Below, one piece after another: positions 44,910-53,508 of a stretch of 64,000 nucleotides of DNA. Below the pieces are notes generated by a model. It worked only from the letters and a program-made list of their open reading frames with translations, was not told the origin of the DNA and did not search any database. Numbering within the stretch: position 1 is the first letter of the stretch; each line of letters starts with the position of its first letter. The DNA comes from Rubrivivax albus (GTDB taxonomy: Bacteria; Pseudomonadota; Gammaproteobacteria; Burkholderiales; Burkholderiaceae_C), in contig NZ_SACT01000008.1 of NCBI RefSeq assembly GCF_004016515.1, forward strand, positions 124,001-188,000, in the 5' to 3' direction. Made by a program: the position numbers and the translations under genes.

Positions 44910-45815
44910 TCAGCGCGGCCGCGTCGCCAGCCAGATGCTCGGCAGGATCAGCGCCGCGCCCACCGCGTGGTGCCAGCCCGGCCGCTCGCCCAGCACCAGC
45001 CAGCCGGCGATGCCGCCGTACACCGGCGCCAGGTAGAGCAGCAGCGCGCTCTTCGCCGCGCCCAGGTCGCGCTGCAGCACCGAGTACGCGGTGTAGCTCA
45101 GCACGCCGGGCACCAGCGCCGCCAGCGCCATCAGGCCCAGGGCCTTGGCGCCCAGCGGCGGCACCGGTGTCCACAGGGCCTCGGCCACGGTGAAGGGCAG
45201 CAGCACCAGCAGCCCGCCGGCGACGATGGCGGCCAGCCGCGCCACCGGGCTCAGCACGCTGGGCCAGCGGCGCAGCAGCACCGAGTACACGACCCAGGAC
45301 ACCGCGGCACCGACGATCCAGCCGTCACCGGGGTTGAAGCGCAGCGACCACAGGTTGGCCAGGTCCCCCTTGGCGATGATGTAGACAACGCCCGCCAGCG
45401 CGAACACCACCGCCACGCCCTGCGAGCGGCTCATGCGCTCGTGCAGCAGCTTCGTGCCCGCCACCGCGATGGCCACCGGCGTCGCCGCGTAGATCAGCGC
45501 CATGTTGGCGGCCGTGGTGCCCTGCCCGCCCAGGTAGACCCAGGCGCCGCAGATCCACATGCCGGTGGCGCCCAGCACCAGCAGTTGCCACCATTCGCGG
45601 TGCCAGGGCAGGCCGCGGGTGAACAGTTCGCGCCAGACGAAGGGCAGCATCAGCACCAGGGCGAGCGCCCAGCGGCCGAAGGCCAGCGCATGCGGCGCCA
45701 CGATGCCGTCGGCCAGCCGCGCGATGATGTAGTTGGACGACCACAGCGCCGGCACGATCCACAGCAGCACCATGGCCCGGCGCTGGCGGCCCGCCAGCAC
45801 GGCAGCGTCGTTCAC
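44910..45815 (-). CDS. EamA/DMT-family transporter
   Basis: 301 residues with ten predicted membrane helices in two EamA repeats (LWIVPALWSSNYIIARLADG ... and WIVGAAVSWVVYSVLLRRWP ...). Drug/metabolite-transporter hallmarks include the end of the first repeat (KLLHERMSRSQGVAVVFALA) and the matching YLAPVYGGIAGWLVLGERPG in the second. The GTG start at 45815 lies 4 nt after the psd stop, implying cotranscription with psd. Substrate unknown; amino acids or other metabolites are typical. Confidence 0.87.
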   Translation of the reverse strand: MNDAAVLAGRQRRAMVLLWIVPALWSSNYIIARLADGIVAPHALAFGRWALALVLMLPFVWRELFTRGLPWHREWWQLLVLGATGMWICGAWVYLGGQGTTAANMALIYAATPVAIAVAGTKLLHERMSRSQGVAVVFALAGVVYIIAKGDLANLWSLRFNPGDGWIVGAAVSWVVYSVLLRRWPSVLSPVARLAAIVAGGLLVLLPFTVAEALWTPVPPLGAKALGLMALAALVPGVLSYTAYSVLQRDLGAAKSALLLYLAPVYGGIAGWLVLGERPGWHHAVGAALILPSIWLATRPR

Positions 45816-45819
45816 CCGC

Positions 45820-46662
45820 TCAGGCCGAGAAGGCCATCGCTTCGCCCATGCGCACCGGGCCGCCGGGCTGCCAGCCGGGGTCGAAACCCAGCGGCGCCGG
45901 CAGCAGCAGCACCACGGTGGAGCCCAGCAGGAAACGACCCATCTCGTCGCCCTGGCGCAGCACGTGCTGGCCGGGTGCGTAGTCCCAGGCCCGCACGGCG
46001 CCAGGCCGCGGCGGGTTGACCACGCCATGCCACACGGTGGCCATGCTGCCGACGATGGTGGCGCCCACCAGCACCAGCACCCAGGGGCCGCGCGACGAGT
46101 CGAACACGCAGACCACGCGCTCGTTGCGCGCGAACAGCCCCGGCACGCCGCGCGCCGTGGTGGGGTTCACCGAGAACAGCGCGCCGGGCACGTGCACCAT
46201 GCGGCGCAGCACGCCGTCGGCCGGCATGTGGATGCGGTGGTAGTCCTTCGGGCTCAGGTACAGGGTGGCGAAGTGCGCGTACTGGAACTGCGCGGCCAGT
46301 TCGGCATCGCCGCCCACCAGCGCGGTGGCGCTGTAGTGGTGGCCCTTGGCCTGGAAGATCTGGCCGTCCTCGACGCGGCCGAACTGGCTGATGGCGCCGT
46401 CCACCGGACAGATCCAGTCGGCCTTGGCCAGCGGCCGCGCGCCGGGCCTGAGCGCCCGCGTGAAGAAGGCGTTGAACGTGGGGTAGGCGGCGGGGTCGGG
46501 GTCGGCCGCCTCGGCCATGTTGACGCCGTAGCGGTCGATGAAGCGGCGGATCAGCGCGGTGGTGGTGCCACCGGCCTCGGCGTCGGCCAGGCGGCCGGCC
46601 AGCGACGTGAGCGCCTGCTTGGGCAGCAGGTACTGCGGCAGGACCTTGAGGGCATCGGACAT
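45820..46662 (-). CDS. psd: Phosphatidylserine decarboxylase proenzyme
   Basis: 280 residues. The self-cleavage motif LGST (RFLLGSTVVLLL) near residue 250 yields the pyruvoyl prosthetic group. FATLYLSPKDYHRIHMPADG, CPVDGAISQFGRVEDG and MATVWHGVV fit the family. The enzyme makes phosphatidylethanolamine from phosphatidylserine at the inner membrane. It lies 21 nt downstream of sppA and just upstream of the DMT transporter in a leftward series. Confidence 0.94.
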   Translation of the reverse strand: MSDALKVLPQYLLPKQALTSLAGRLADAEAGGTTTALIRRFIDRYGVNMAEAADPDPAAYPTFNAFFTRALRPGARPLAKADWICPVDGAISQFGRVEDGQIFQAKGHHYSATALVGGDAELAAQFQYAHFATLYLSPKDYHRIHMPADGVLRRMVHVPGALFSVNPTTARGVPGLFARNERVVCVFDSSRGPWVLVLVGATIVGSMATVWHGVVNPPRPGAVRAWDYAPGQHVLRQGDEMGRFLLGSTVVLLLPAPLGFDPGWQPGGPVRMGEAMAFSA

Positions 46663-46683
46663 CAGCGGGACATCGGGGACGGG

Positions 46684-47637
46684 TCAGCGGATCGGTGCCA
46701 CGCTGCGCAGCGCGCGCACCGCACCTTCGCCGATGGCGGCGCCAAAGCGCTTGGCGAAGCGCTCGGCCAGGTTGTCGTGCGGCGTGTAGTCGATGATCTC
46801 CGGCGCGCCGATCACCTCGCGGGCCACGAAGTCGAGGTTGCCGAGCTTGTCGACCAGGCCGAGCTTGACGGCCTCCTCGCCGTTCCAGAACAGGCCGCTG
46901 AAGGTCTGCGGCGTTTCCTTCAGCCGCTCGCCGCGGCCCTGGCGCACGACGTCGATGAACTGCTGGTGGATCTGGTCGAGCATGGCCTTGGCGTAGCCGG
47001 TCTGCACCGGGTCCGCCGGCGAGAACGGGTCGAGCATGCCCTTGTTGTCGCCCGCGGTCAGCAGCCGGCGTTCGACGCCGAGCTTCTCCATCGTGCCGAC
47101 GAAGCCGAAGCCGTCCATCAGCACGCCGATGCTGCCCACCAGGCTGGCCTTGTCGGCGTAGATCTCGTCGGCGGCCACGGCGATGTAGTAGGCGCCGCTG
47201 GCCGCGGCCTCCTCCACCACCGCGTAGACCTTCTTGCCGTGCAGCGCCTTCAGGCGGCGGATCTCGTCGTAGACGATGCCGGCCTGCACCGGGCTGCCGC
47301 CGGGCGAGTTGATGCGCAGCACGATGGCCTGCGCGCCGTTGTCCTCGAAGGCGTCGGTCAGTGCCGAGACCAGGCGCTCGGCGCTGGCTTCGGTGTCGGC
47401 CGCGATCTCGCCCTGCACCTCCACCAGGGCCGTGTGCGGCATGCTGGGCACCACCGCCGGGCCGGCGCGCTGGAAGAGCACCCAGACGACGATGATCACC
47501 AGCGCCAGCCAGGCCAGGCGGAAGAAGATGCGCCAGTTGCGCTCGCTGCGGCGTTCGCTGATCAGCTCGCGCACCGCGCGTTCGAGCGCCGACTCGGCGG
47601 CACCCGGGCGGCCGAAGCCGGGTTCAGGGCTGTCCAT
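46684..47637 (-). CDS. sppA: Signal peptide peptidase SppA (36-kDa type)
   Basis: 317 residues. One N-terminal membrane helix (IFFRLAWLALVIIVVWVLF) anchors the protease. The S49 domain has INSPGGSPVQAGIVYDEI, the nucleophile Ser in EEAAASGAYYIAVAAD and the catalytic Lys in ADKASLVGSIGVLMDG. It degrades remnant signal peptides in the membrane. Its start overlaps the Rieske gene by 14 nt. Confidence 0.94.
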   Translation of the reverse strand: MDSPEPGFGRPGAAESALERAVRELISERRSERNWRIFFRLAWLALVIIVVWVLFQRAGPAVVPSMPHTALVEVQGEIAADTEASAERLVSALTDAFEDNGAQAIVLRINSPGGSPVQAGIVYDEIRRLKALHGKKVYAVVEEAAASGAYYIAVAADEIYADKASLVGSIGVLMDGFGFVGTMEKLGVERRLLTAGDNKGMLDPFSPADPVQTGYAKAMLDQIHQQFIDVVRQGRGERLKETPQTFSGLFWNGEEAVKLGLVDKLGNLDFVAREVIGAPEIIDYTPHDNLAERFAKRFGAAIGEGAVRALRSVAPIR

Positions 47638-48028
47638 GGGGATCTCCGGATGGGCCCTCGTCGAACTCGACGGGGCGGATGTCGTCGGTGGGCTGCCACC
47701 AGACCTGGCCGTCCTGCTCGTGGCAGGCCACCGGCGTGAGCTTGCCGCGGCCGCAGGGGCCGCCGACGCACTGGCCGTTGGCCGGGTCGTAGTGGGCGCC
47801 GTGGATGGAGCACAGGATCCAGCGACGGTCCATGTCCAGGAACTCGCCTTCCTGCCAGTCCATCTCGGTGGGCACGTGCACGCAGCGGTTGAGGTAGCCG
47901 ACCACGCGGCCGTCGATGCGCAGCGCGAAGGCGCGCGCCGGGCGGCCCCACTGCATCACGTCCCAGACCACGGCCTGGCCGCGCTCTGCGAGCGAGTCGG
48001 AGGCGCACAGAGGCAAGGAGTCAGCCAA
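47624..48028 (-). CDS. Rieske [2Fe-2S] domain protein
   Basis: 134 residues. Cluster ligands are in NRCVHVPTEMD (C-x-H) and ILCSIHGAHYDPANG (C-x2-H), with the closing CVGGPCGRGKLTPVACHEQD. It is a stand-alone ferredoxin-like Rieske protein of the kind that accompanies sppA in Burkholderiales. The start is TTG 48028 as the frame allows; no ATG fits before the domain. Partner enzyme unknown. Confidence 0.86.
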   Translation of the reverse strand: MADSLPLCASDSLAERGQAVVWDVMQWGRPARAFALRIDGRVVGYLNRCVHVPTEMDWQEGEFLDMDRRWILCSIHGAHYDPANGQCVGGPCGRGKLTPVACHEQDGQVWWQPTDDIRPVEFDEGPSGDPHGQP

Positions 48029-48198
48029 GTACCGTCACCACCAGTTGCGCCCATGCATGAACGCCACCGCACAAGCCAAGCTTCCCGCCGCGGATCCGGC
48101 TCTGCCGGTCCGCTGGCGGACGGCCCCAAGACCACGTAGTGGCCCTTCGCAGGGCCATGGGGGTAGCGAGCGCCAGCGAGCTTGGGGGCTCCATCCGT
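48029..48198. repeat. Intergenic spacer with small hairpins
   Basis: No gene. It contains GGCCCT-tcgc-AGGGCC at 48141-48156, followed by a GCGAGC-GCCA-GCGAGC direct repeat and CTTGGGGGCT (48166-48190). This composition is typical of short dispersed repeats in Burkholderiales, but no second copy is seen in the window, so family membership is a guess. It could also serve as the transcription end of the pseudouridine synthase/HAD pair. Confidence 0.4.
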
Positions 48199-48891
48199 TC
48201 AGGCGTGTTCAAGCAGCCAGTCCTGCAGTTCGGCAGTGGAGTGCAGCACCGCCAGCGGGCCCAGCGCGTGGAAGGCGTCGGGCTCGTGCGCGCCGTAGCT
48301 CACGCCCAGGCTGGCGGTGCCGGCGTTGGCGGCGAGCTGCAGGTCGTGCGTGGTGTCGCCGATCATCAGCGTGCGCTCGGGCGCGGCGCCGAACTCGGCC
48401 ATCAGCTCCATCAGCATGCGCGGGTGCGGCTTGCTGGCCGTCTCGTCGGCCGTGCGCGTGGCGTCGAACATGGCGTGCAGGCTGCTGTGGGCCAGCGCTT
48501 CGTCCAGGCCGGCGCGGCTCTTGCCCGTGGCCACGGCCAGCCAGTGGTTGCGTGCCTTCAGCGCCTGCAGCATGTCCAGCGTGCCGGGGAACAGCACCAG
48601 TTCGTGCTGCTTCGCGAAGTAGTGGTGACGGTAGCGGCGGCCCAGCTCCGGGTAGCGCTCCGCCGGCAGGCCGGGCACCACGTGCTGCAGCGCGTCGTGC
48701 AGCCCCAGGCCGATCACGTAGGCGGCGCGCTGGTCGTCCGGCACGGGCAGGTCCAGGTCGCGGCAGGCGCCCTGGATGCACTGCACGATCAGGCCGGTGC
48801 TGTCGAACAGCGTGCCGTCCCAGTCGAAGACGATGAGGTCGAAGCGGCGCGGCACGGGTGAGATCACGAGGGTTCCAGCAAAGCCTGCCAT
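48199..48891 (-). CDS. HAD-family hydrolase (phosphoglycolate-phosphatase-like)
   Basis: 230 residues. HAD motif I FDWDGTLFDST with nucleophile Asp, motif II VATGKS, motif III Lys in ETASKPHPRMLMEL, and motif IV MIGDTTHDLQLA are all intact. A helical cap between residues 35 and 100 is as in Gph-type phosphatases. The start overlaps the rluC-type gene by 28 nt. In many related genomes this pair is linked; substrate not determined. Confidence 0.87.
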   Translation of the reverse strand: MAGFAGTLVISPVPRRFDLIVFDWDGTLFDSTGLIVQCIQGACRDLDLPVPDDQRAAYVIGLGLHDALQHVVPGLPAERYPELGRRYRHHYFAKQHELVLFPGTLDMLQALKARNHWLAVATGKSRAGLDEALAHSSLHAMFDATRTADETASKPHPRMLMELMAEFGAAPERTLMIGDTTHDLQLAANAGTASLGVSYGAHEPDAFHALGPLAVLHSTAELQDWLLEHA

Positions 48892-49847
48892 TCTGCCGGC
48901 ACCGGGCTGTCCAGTTCGACGCGATGGCCATCGGCGGGGTGATCGAAGGCCAGGTGGCGGGCATGCAGCGCCATGCGCGCGAAGCCGCGTTCGCGGGCGA
49001 AGGCCTTGTTGCGCGCGAAGTCGCCGTACTTCGGGTCGCCAACGATGGGGTGGCCATGGTGCGCCAGGTGCACGCGGATCTGGTGCGTGCGGCCGGTCTT
49101 GATGGTCACGTCCAGCAAGCTCAGCCCGTGGGCCGCCTGCACCACCTTCACCAGCGAGATCGAGCGCCGAGCCTGGTCGTGCGCCACCACCTTGACATGG
49201 CGCTCACCGGCGGCGTCCAGCGTCTTGAGCAGCGGCAGGTCGATGACCTTGAGGTTCCGCGGCCAGGCGCCGAACACCATCGCCGCGTAGACCTTGTGCG
49301 TGTCGCGCTCGCGGAACTGGTCCTGCAGCCGGGTCAGCGCGCTGCGCTTCTTGGCCAGCAGCAGGAGGCCGGAGGTCTCCTTGTCCAGCCGGTGCACCAG
49401 CTCCAGGAAGCGCGCCTCCGGCCGCGCCCGGCGCAATTGCTCGATGACGCCGAAGCTCACGCCGCTGCCGCCGTGCACGGCCACGCCGGCGGGCTTGTCC
49501 ACCGCCAGCAGGTGCTCGTCCTCGAACAGCACCGGGAACTCCCGCGCCGGCACGGCCGCAGCGGCGTCTGAAGACACGGCCGCCACCCGCACCGGCGGCA
49601 CGCGCACCACGTCGCCGGCGACCACGCGGGTGTCGGCCTGCGCCCGCCCCTTGTTCACCCGCACCTCGCCGGAGCGGATGACGCGGTAGACGTGCGTCTT
49701 GGGCACGCCCTTGAGCAGCCTGAGCAGGAAGTTGTCCAGCCGCTGACCGTCGGCGCCCTCGTCGACGGTCACTTCGCGCACGGCGGGTGGCGCGGCCGAA
49801 CGGTGTGTCGCGGCGATGGATTTGGACCCTATAATCCGCGACTCCAC
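48864..49847 (-). CDS. rluC: RluA-family 23S rRNA pseudouridine synthase (RluC-like)
   Basis: About 327 residues from GTG 49847; GTG 49781 (VREVTVDEGADGQRLDNFLL) is a shorter alternative. An N-terminal S4 RNA-binding domain (VPKTHVYRVIRSGEVRVNKG) is followed by the catalytic motif HRLDKETSGLLLLAKK with its Asp, and by TIKTGRTHQIRVHLAHHGHP with GDPKYGDF. RluC modifies positions 955, 2504 and 2580 of 23S rRNA in E. coli. It diverges from rne, the classical neighbour arrangement, which supports the RluC label. Confidence 0.88.
   Translation of the reverse strand: MESRIIGSKSIAATHRSAAPPAVREVTVDEGADGQRLDNFLLRLLKGVPKTHVYRVIRSGEVRVNKGRAQADTRVVAGDVVRVPPVRVAAVSSDAAAAVPAREFPVLFEDEHLLAVDKPAGVAVHGGSGVSFGVIEQLRRARPEARFLELVHRLDKETSGLLLLAKKRSALTRLQDQFRERDTHKVYAAMVFGAWPRNLKVIDLPLLKTLDAAGERHVKVVAHDQARRSISLVKVVQAAHGLSLLDVTIKTGRTHQIRVHLAHHGHPIVGDPKYGDFARNKAFARERGFARMALHARHLAFDHPADGHRVELDSPVPAEWQALLEPS
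49830..49835 (+). promoter_or_regulatory. Probable rne promoter -10 box
   Basis: A perfect TATAAT hexamer lies upstream of the RNase E gene, ~595 nt from its ATG. No good -35 hexamer is visible 16-18 nt upstream. The opposite strand reads TATAGG here and could contribute to the divergent pseudouridine synthase promoter. Confidence 0.5.
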
Positions 49848-50430
49848 GTTCGTGCGGTAAGTGCTTGATTTGCCGGAGTTTACCCGGGCACCCCAGCACC
49901 CGACGCAAGGCCGTGGCGCACCGGGCAGCGCGCGCGAGCGCAATGCCCGGCCCCGGAAGATGCAACACCCCGGGCCTGCGGCACCGGCCGTCCTGCTTCA
50001 CACAGCCATGGCAGGCGGCGGCGCGCGGCACGCGGTGGCAGAGAACTGAAGTTGAAGCCCGCTCGCCGGCCGGACTTGCTGTCCGACGGCGGCACCGAAA
50101 ACACCAGGGCTCCAGACGGTGTGAAGGCCATGTCCCGACCTGCCGCGCTGGAGTCCGCGTCGCTCAGACGCCCGATGCCCACCCCGCCATCCACCACCCG
50201 CCGCCACGGCCAGCCCCGGACACGATCCGCCGGGCCCGCCTGCCGCATCGCGGGTGGAGGCCGGGTGCGCCACGGCGCCGGCACGCACGCGCCAACGCCG
50301 CAGCCCTGATCCCGCGCCGACACCGGCGCAGCAGGCAGCGGTCCAGGGCATTTCGCCAGGGTGTTCGCTTCCTTTCTCGTGCATCGGTGAGTCGTCAAAG
50401 GCGCCTGAAACGCGCCGATCAGGAGACCCG
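49836..50430 (+). promoter_or_regulatory. Long 5' leader of rne
   Basis: About 590 nt between the TATAAT and the rne ATG without a credible gene; short frames in it are GC-rich artefacts. It includes several G/C-rich self-complementary stretches (for example near 49921-49975 and 50265-50320). In enterobacteria the long rne leader forms stem-loops that RNase E cleaves to autoregulate its own mRNA; the same role here is an inference from position and length. Confidence 0.55.
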
Positions 50431-53394
50431 ATGAAGAGGATGCTCATCAACGCCACGCAGCCGGAAGAGCGGCGCCTGGCGATCGTCGACGGCCAGAAGC
50501 TGCTCGACTTCGAAACCGAGCTCGAAGGCCGCGAACAGCGCAAGGGCAACATCTACAAGGCCGTCATCACGCGCGTGGAGCCGTCGCTCGAGGCCTGCTT
50601 CGTCGACTACGGCGAGGACCGCCACGGCTTCCTGCCGTTCAAGGAGATCAGCAAGGTCTACTTCCGCGACGGGGTGGACGCGAAGAACGCGAAGATCTCC
50701 GACGCCGTCAAGGAAGGCGACAGCCTGCTGGTGCAGGTGGAGAAGGAGGAGCGCGGCAACAAGGGCGCGGCGCTGACCACCTTCGTCAGCCTGGCCGGAC
50801 GCTACCTGGTGCTGATGCCCAACAACCCGCGCGGCGGCGGCGTGAGCCGGCGCATCGAGGGCGAGCAGCGCGAGGAACTCAAGGAAGCGCTGGACCAGCT
50901 GGAGTACCCCAAGGGCATGAGCCTGATCGCGCGCACCGCCGGCATCGGCCGCAGCGCGGCGGAACTGCAGTGGGACCTCAACTACATGCTCAAGCTCTGG
51001 GACGCCATCGACGGCGCCGCCAAGGCGGGCAAGGGCGCCTTCCTGATCTACCAGGAGAGCTCGCTGGTCATCCGCGCGATCCGCGACTACTTCACCGCCG
51101 ACATCGGCGAGATCCTGATCGACACCGACGACATCTTCGATCAGGCGCAGCAGTTCATGAACCACGTGATGCCGGAGACGGCCGCGCGTGTGAAGCGCTA
51201 CCGCGACGACGCGCCGCTGTTCAGCCGCTTCCAGATCGAGCACCAGATCGAGACCGCGTTCAGCCGCACGGTGAACCTGCCCAGCGGCGGCGCCATCGTG
51301 ATCGACCACACCGAGGCCCTGGTGTCGGTGGACGTGAACTCGGCGCGCGCCACGCGCGGCACCGACATCGAGGAGACCGCCACCCGCACCAACCTGGAGG
51401 CCGCGGATGAAGTGGCGCGCCAGATGCGCCTGCGCGACCTGGGCGGCCTGATCGTCGTCGACTTCATCGACATGGAGGAGAGCAAGAACCGCCGCGAGGT
51501 GGAGCAGCGCCTGCGCGACGCGCTGCGCTCCGACCGTGCCCGCGTGCAGTTCAGCTCGATCAGCAAGTTCGGCCTGCTGGAGATGAGCCGCCAGCGCCTG
51601 CGCCCGGCGCTCAGCGAAGGCAGCCACATCACCTGCCCGCGCTGCAACGGCACCGGCCACATCCGCGACACCGAAAGCTCCGCGCTGCAGATCCTGCGCA
51701 TGGTGCAGGAGGAGGCGATGAAGGAGAACACCGCCGCCGTGCACGTGCAGGTGCCGGTGGAGGTGACCAGCTTCCTGCTCAACGAGAAGCGTGCCGAGAT
51801 CACCAAGATCGAGCTCAAGCAGCGCGTGACCGTGCTGCTGATCCCGAACAAGCACCTCGAGACGCCGAACTACAGGCTCGAGCGCCTGCGCCATGACGAT
51901 CCGCGGCTGGACAGCTTCCGCGCCAGCTACACGATGATCGAGGAACCGGACGAGGAAGTCGGCATCACGCGCCGCGGCGACGCCGCCGGCAAGAACAAGC
52001 AGAGCCCGGTGATCAAGGGCATCGTGCCCGACCAGCCGGCGCCCCCGGCACCTGCGCCGGCACCCGTGCCTGCACCGGTGGCCGCCGCCCCGGTGGCACC
52101 GGCCCCCGTGCCGGTGGCCGCCCCGGCAGCCGAAGCCGGCAGCGGCTTCTTCGGCTGGGTGAAGAAGCTCTTCGGTGGCGCGCCGGAAGCCACGCCCGCA
52201 CCGGCGCCGGTGGAAACCGCCCCGGTGGTGGCGCCGCCGGCCGAGGCCCGCAAGGAAGGCCGGGGCGACGACCGCCGCCGTGGCGGCCGAGGCGGCCGGG
52301 ATGGCCGCAAGGGTGAAGGTCGTGAAGGTCGTGAAGGTCGTGAAGGTCGTGAAGGGCGTGAAGGGCGCGAGGGCCGCGAAGGCCGGGAGGCCCGTGGTGA
52401 GCGTGGCGAACGCGGTGAACGCGCCGAGCGCAATGGCGAACGCACGGGCGAGCGCCCGCCGCGCGGCGAAGGCCGCCGCGGTGGCCGCGGCGAGCGTGCC
52501 CCGGCCGCCGAGGCCAGGGCGGAGGCGACGACCGAGACCCTGCAGACCGCCCTGCCCCTGAGTGGCGAGGCCAGCGGTGCCCCCACCGACACGGCCGAAG
52601 GCGCCAACGGTGAAGGCAACCGCCGGCGCCGCCGGCGTGGTGGCCGGGGCCGCGGCGAGCGCGCCGAAGGCCAGGCGGAAACGACCGGTGGCGAGGCGTC
52701 GCCGAGCACGGCGGCCGAGCTTGGCGCCGAAGCCACCCCGTCGGCCGACGCCGGCAGCGGCGATGCAACCGCCCAGATCTCGTCCGGCACGACGGCGGAA
52801 GCCGCGGAAGGCAGCGAGGAGCGCCGCGAAGGCGGCCGACGCCGTGGGCGCGGGCGCGACCGCTACCGCCGCGAGGCCCGCGAAGGTGGCGAGGGTGCGG
52901 AGTCGGCTGCCGCGGACGGCAGCGTGACCCCCGAAGGCGATCTCGCGGCCGATGCCGGCGAGGCCGCGCCGCCGGCCTTCGTCGACACGGTGCCGGTCGG
53001 TGACGTGGAGACGGCGGCCGACGCCGCACCGCCGGTGGCCGAGGCTCCCCCACGGGTCGCCGAACCGGCCGCCGTGCCCGCGGCAGCCGCTGAAGCGCCC
53101 GCCGCCCCGGCACCGGACCAGCGCGCCCCGGCGCCCGAGCCCTACGTGCTGCCCGCTGCGCAGCTGAGCGCCATGGCCGGCGCCGCGGGCCTGGAGTGGG
53201 TGGCCTCCGACGCCGAGAAGGTGGCCGCGGCCCAGGCGGCCATGGCCGCCGAGCCCAAGCCCATCCACGTGCCGCGCGAGCCGAAGCCGGTGGTGGTGGC
53301 CGACGATGGCCCGCTGGTGCTGGTGGAGACCAAGAAGGACCTGTCGCAGATGAAGCTGCCGTTCGAGCAGCAGCAGCAACCGCCGGCCGCCTGA
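50431..53394 (+). CDS. rne: Ribonuclease E
   Basis: 987 residues. N-terminal catalytic half: MKRMLINATQPEERRLAIVD, S1 domain (GNIYKAVITRVEPSLEACFV, DYGEDRHGFLPFKEIS), DNase-I-like catalytic site ALVSVDVNSARATRG and LGGLIVVDFIDME, and the zinc-link CPRCNGTGH. From about residue 530 the protein is disordered: Pro/Ala-rich linkers, an Arg/Gly/Glu block with REG repeats, and an acidic Ala-rich tail ending DLSQMKLPFEQQQQ. This part probably scaffolds a degradosome and binds RNA. The start follows GGAG; the upstream frame is leader. Confidence 0.97.
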   Translation: MKRMLINATQPEERRLAIVDGQKLLDFETELEGREQRKGNIYKAVITRVEPSLEACFVDYGEDRHGFLPFKEISKVYFRDGVDAKNAKISDAVKEGDSLLVQVEKEERGNKGAALTTFVSLAGRYLVLMPNNPRGGGVSRRIEGEQREELKEALDQLEYPKGMSLIARTAGIGRSAAELQWDLNYMLKLWDAIDGAAKAGKGAFLIYQESSLVIRAIRDYFTADIGEILIDTDDIFDQAQQFMNHVMPETAARVKRYRDDAPLFSRFQIEHQIETAFSRTVNLPSGGAIVIDHTEALVSVDVNSARATRGTDIEETATRTNLEAADEVARQMRLRDLGGLIVVDFIDMEESKNRREVEQRLRDALRSDRARVQFSSISKFGLLEMSRQRLRPALSEGSHITCPRCNGTGHIRDTESSALQILRMVQEEAMKENTAAVHVQVPVEVTSFLLNEKRAEITKIELKQRVTVLLIPNKHLETPNYRLERLRHDDPRLDSFRASYTMIEEPDEEVGITRRGDAAGKNKQSPVIKGIVPDQPAPPAPAPAPVPAPVAAAPVAPAPVPVAAPAAEAGSGFFGWVKKLFGGAPEATPAPAPVETAPVVAPPAEARKEGRGDDRRRGGRGGRDGRKGEGREGREGREGREGREGREGREGREARGERGERGERAERNGERTGERPPRGEGRRGGRGERAPAAEARAEATTETLQTALPLSGEASGAPTDTAEGANGEGNRRRRRRGGRGRGERAEGQAETTGGEASPSTAAELGAEATPSADAGSGDATAQISSGTTAEAAEGSEERREGGRRRGRGRDRYRREAREGGEGAESAAADGSVTPEGDLAADAGEAAPPAFVDTVPVGDVETAADAAPPVAEAPPRVAEPAAVPAAAAEAPAAPAPDQRAPAPEPYVLPAAQLSAMAGAAGLEWVASDAEKVAAAQAAMAAEPKPIHVPREPKPVVVADDGPLVLVETKKDLSQMKLPFEQQQQPPAA
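52316..52390 (+). repeat. 9-bp tandem repeat inside rne (REG repeats)
   Basis: About eight consecutive near-copies of GGTCGTGAA / GGGCGTGAA encode Arg-Glu-Gly triplets in the RNase E C-terminal region. The first copies are identical at DNA level and later ones drift (GGCCGCGAA), showing recent slippage-type expansion. Copy number could vary between strains. Confidence 0.85.
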
Positions 53395-53411
53395 GGCGGC
53401 GCCATCAGATG

Positions 53412-53475
53412 ACCTGCCACCCCCGTGGCAGGTTCTGAAGCAAGCCCCCGTCGGCCGTCCGGCGGGGGCTTTCTC
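53412..53475 (+). terminator. Tandem hairpins, rho-independent-like terminator of rne
   Basis: Hairpin 1 has perfect 9-bp arms ACCTGCCAC (53412-53420) and GTGGCAGGT (53425-53433) with a CCCC loop. Hairpin 2 has AGCCCCCG (53443-53450) and CGGGGGCT (53463-53470), followed by TTCTCGT, a weak U tract. Position 18-80 nt after the rne stop supports termination. Confidence 0.8.
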
Positions 53476-53508
53476 GTATCGGACTCGACGCGAACCCTGG
53501 CCACCGCG

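Noticed and set aside
52311..52395. CRISPR-like short regular repeat
   Set aside because: Units are 9 bp with no spacers, lie inside rne and encode REG triplets.
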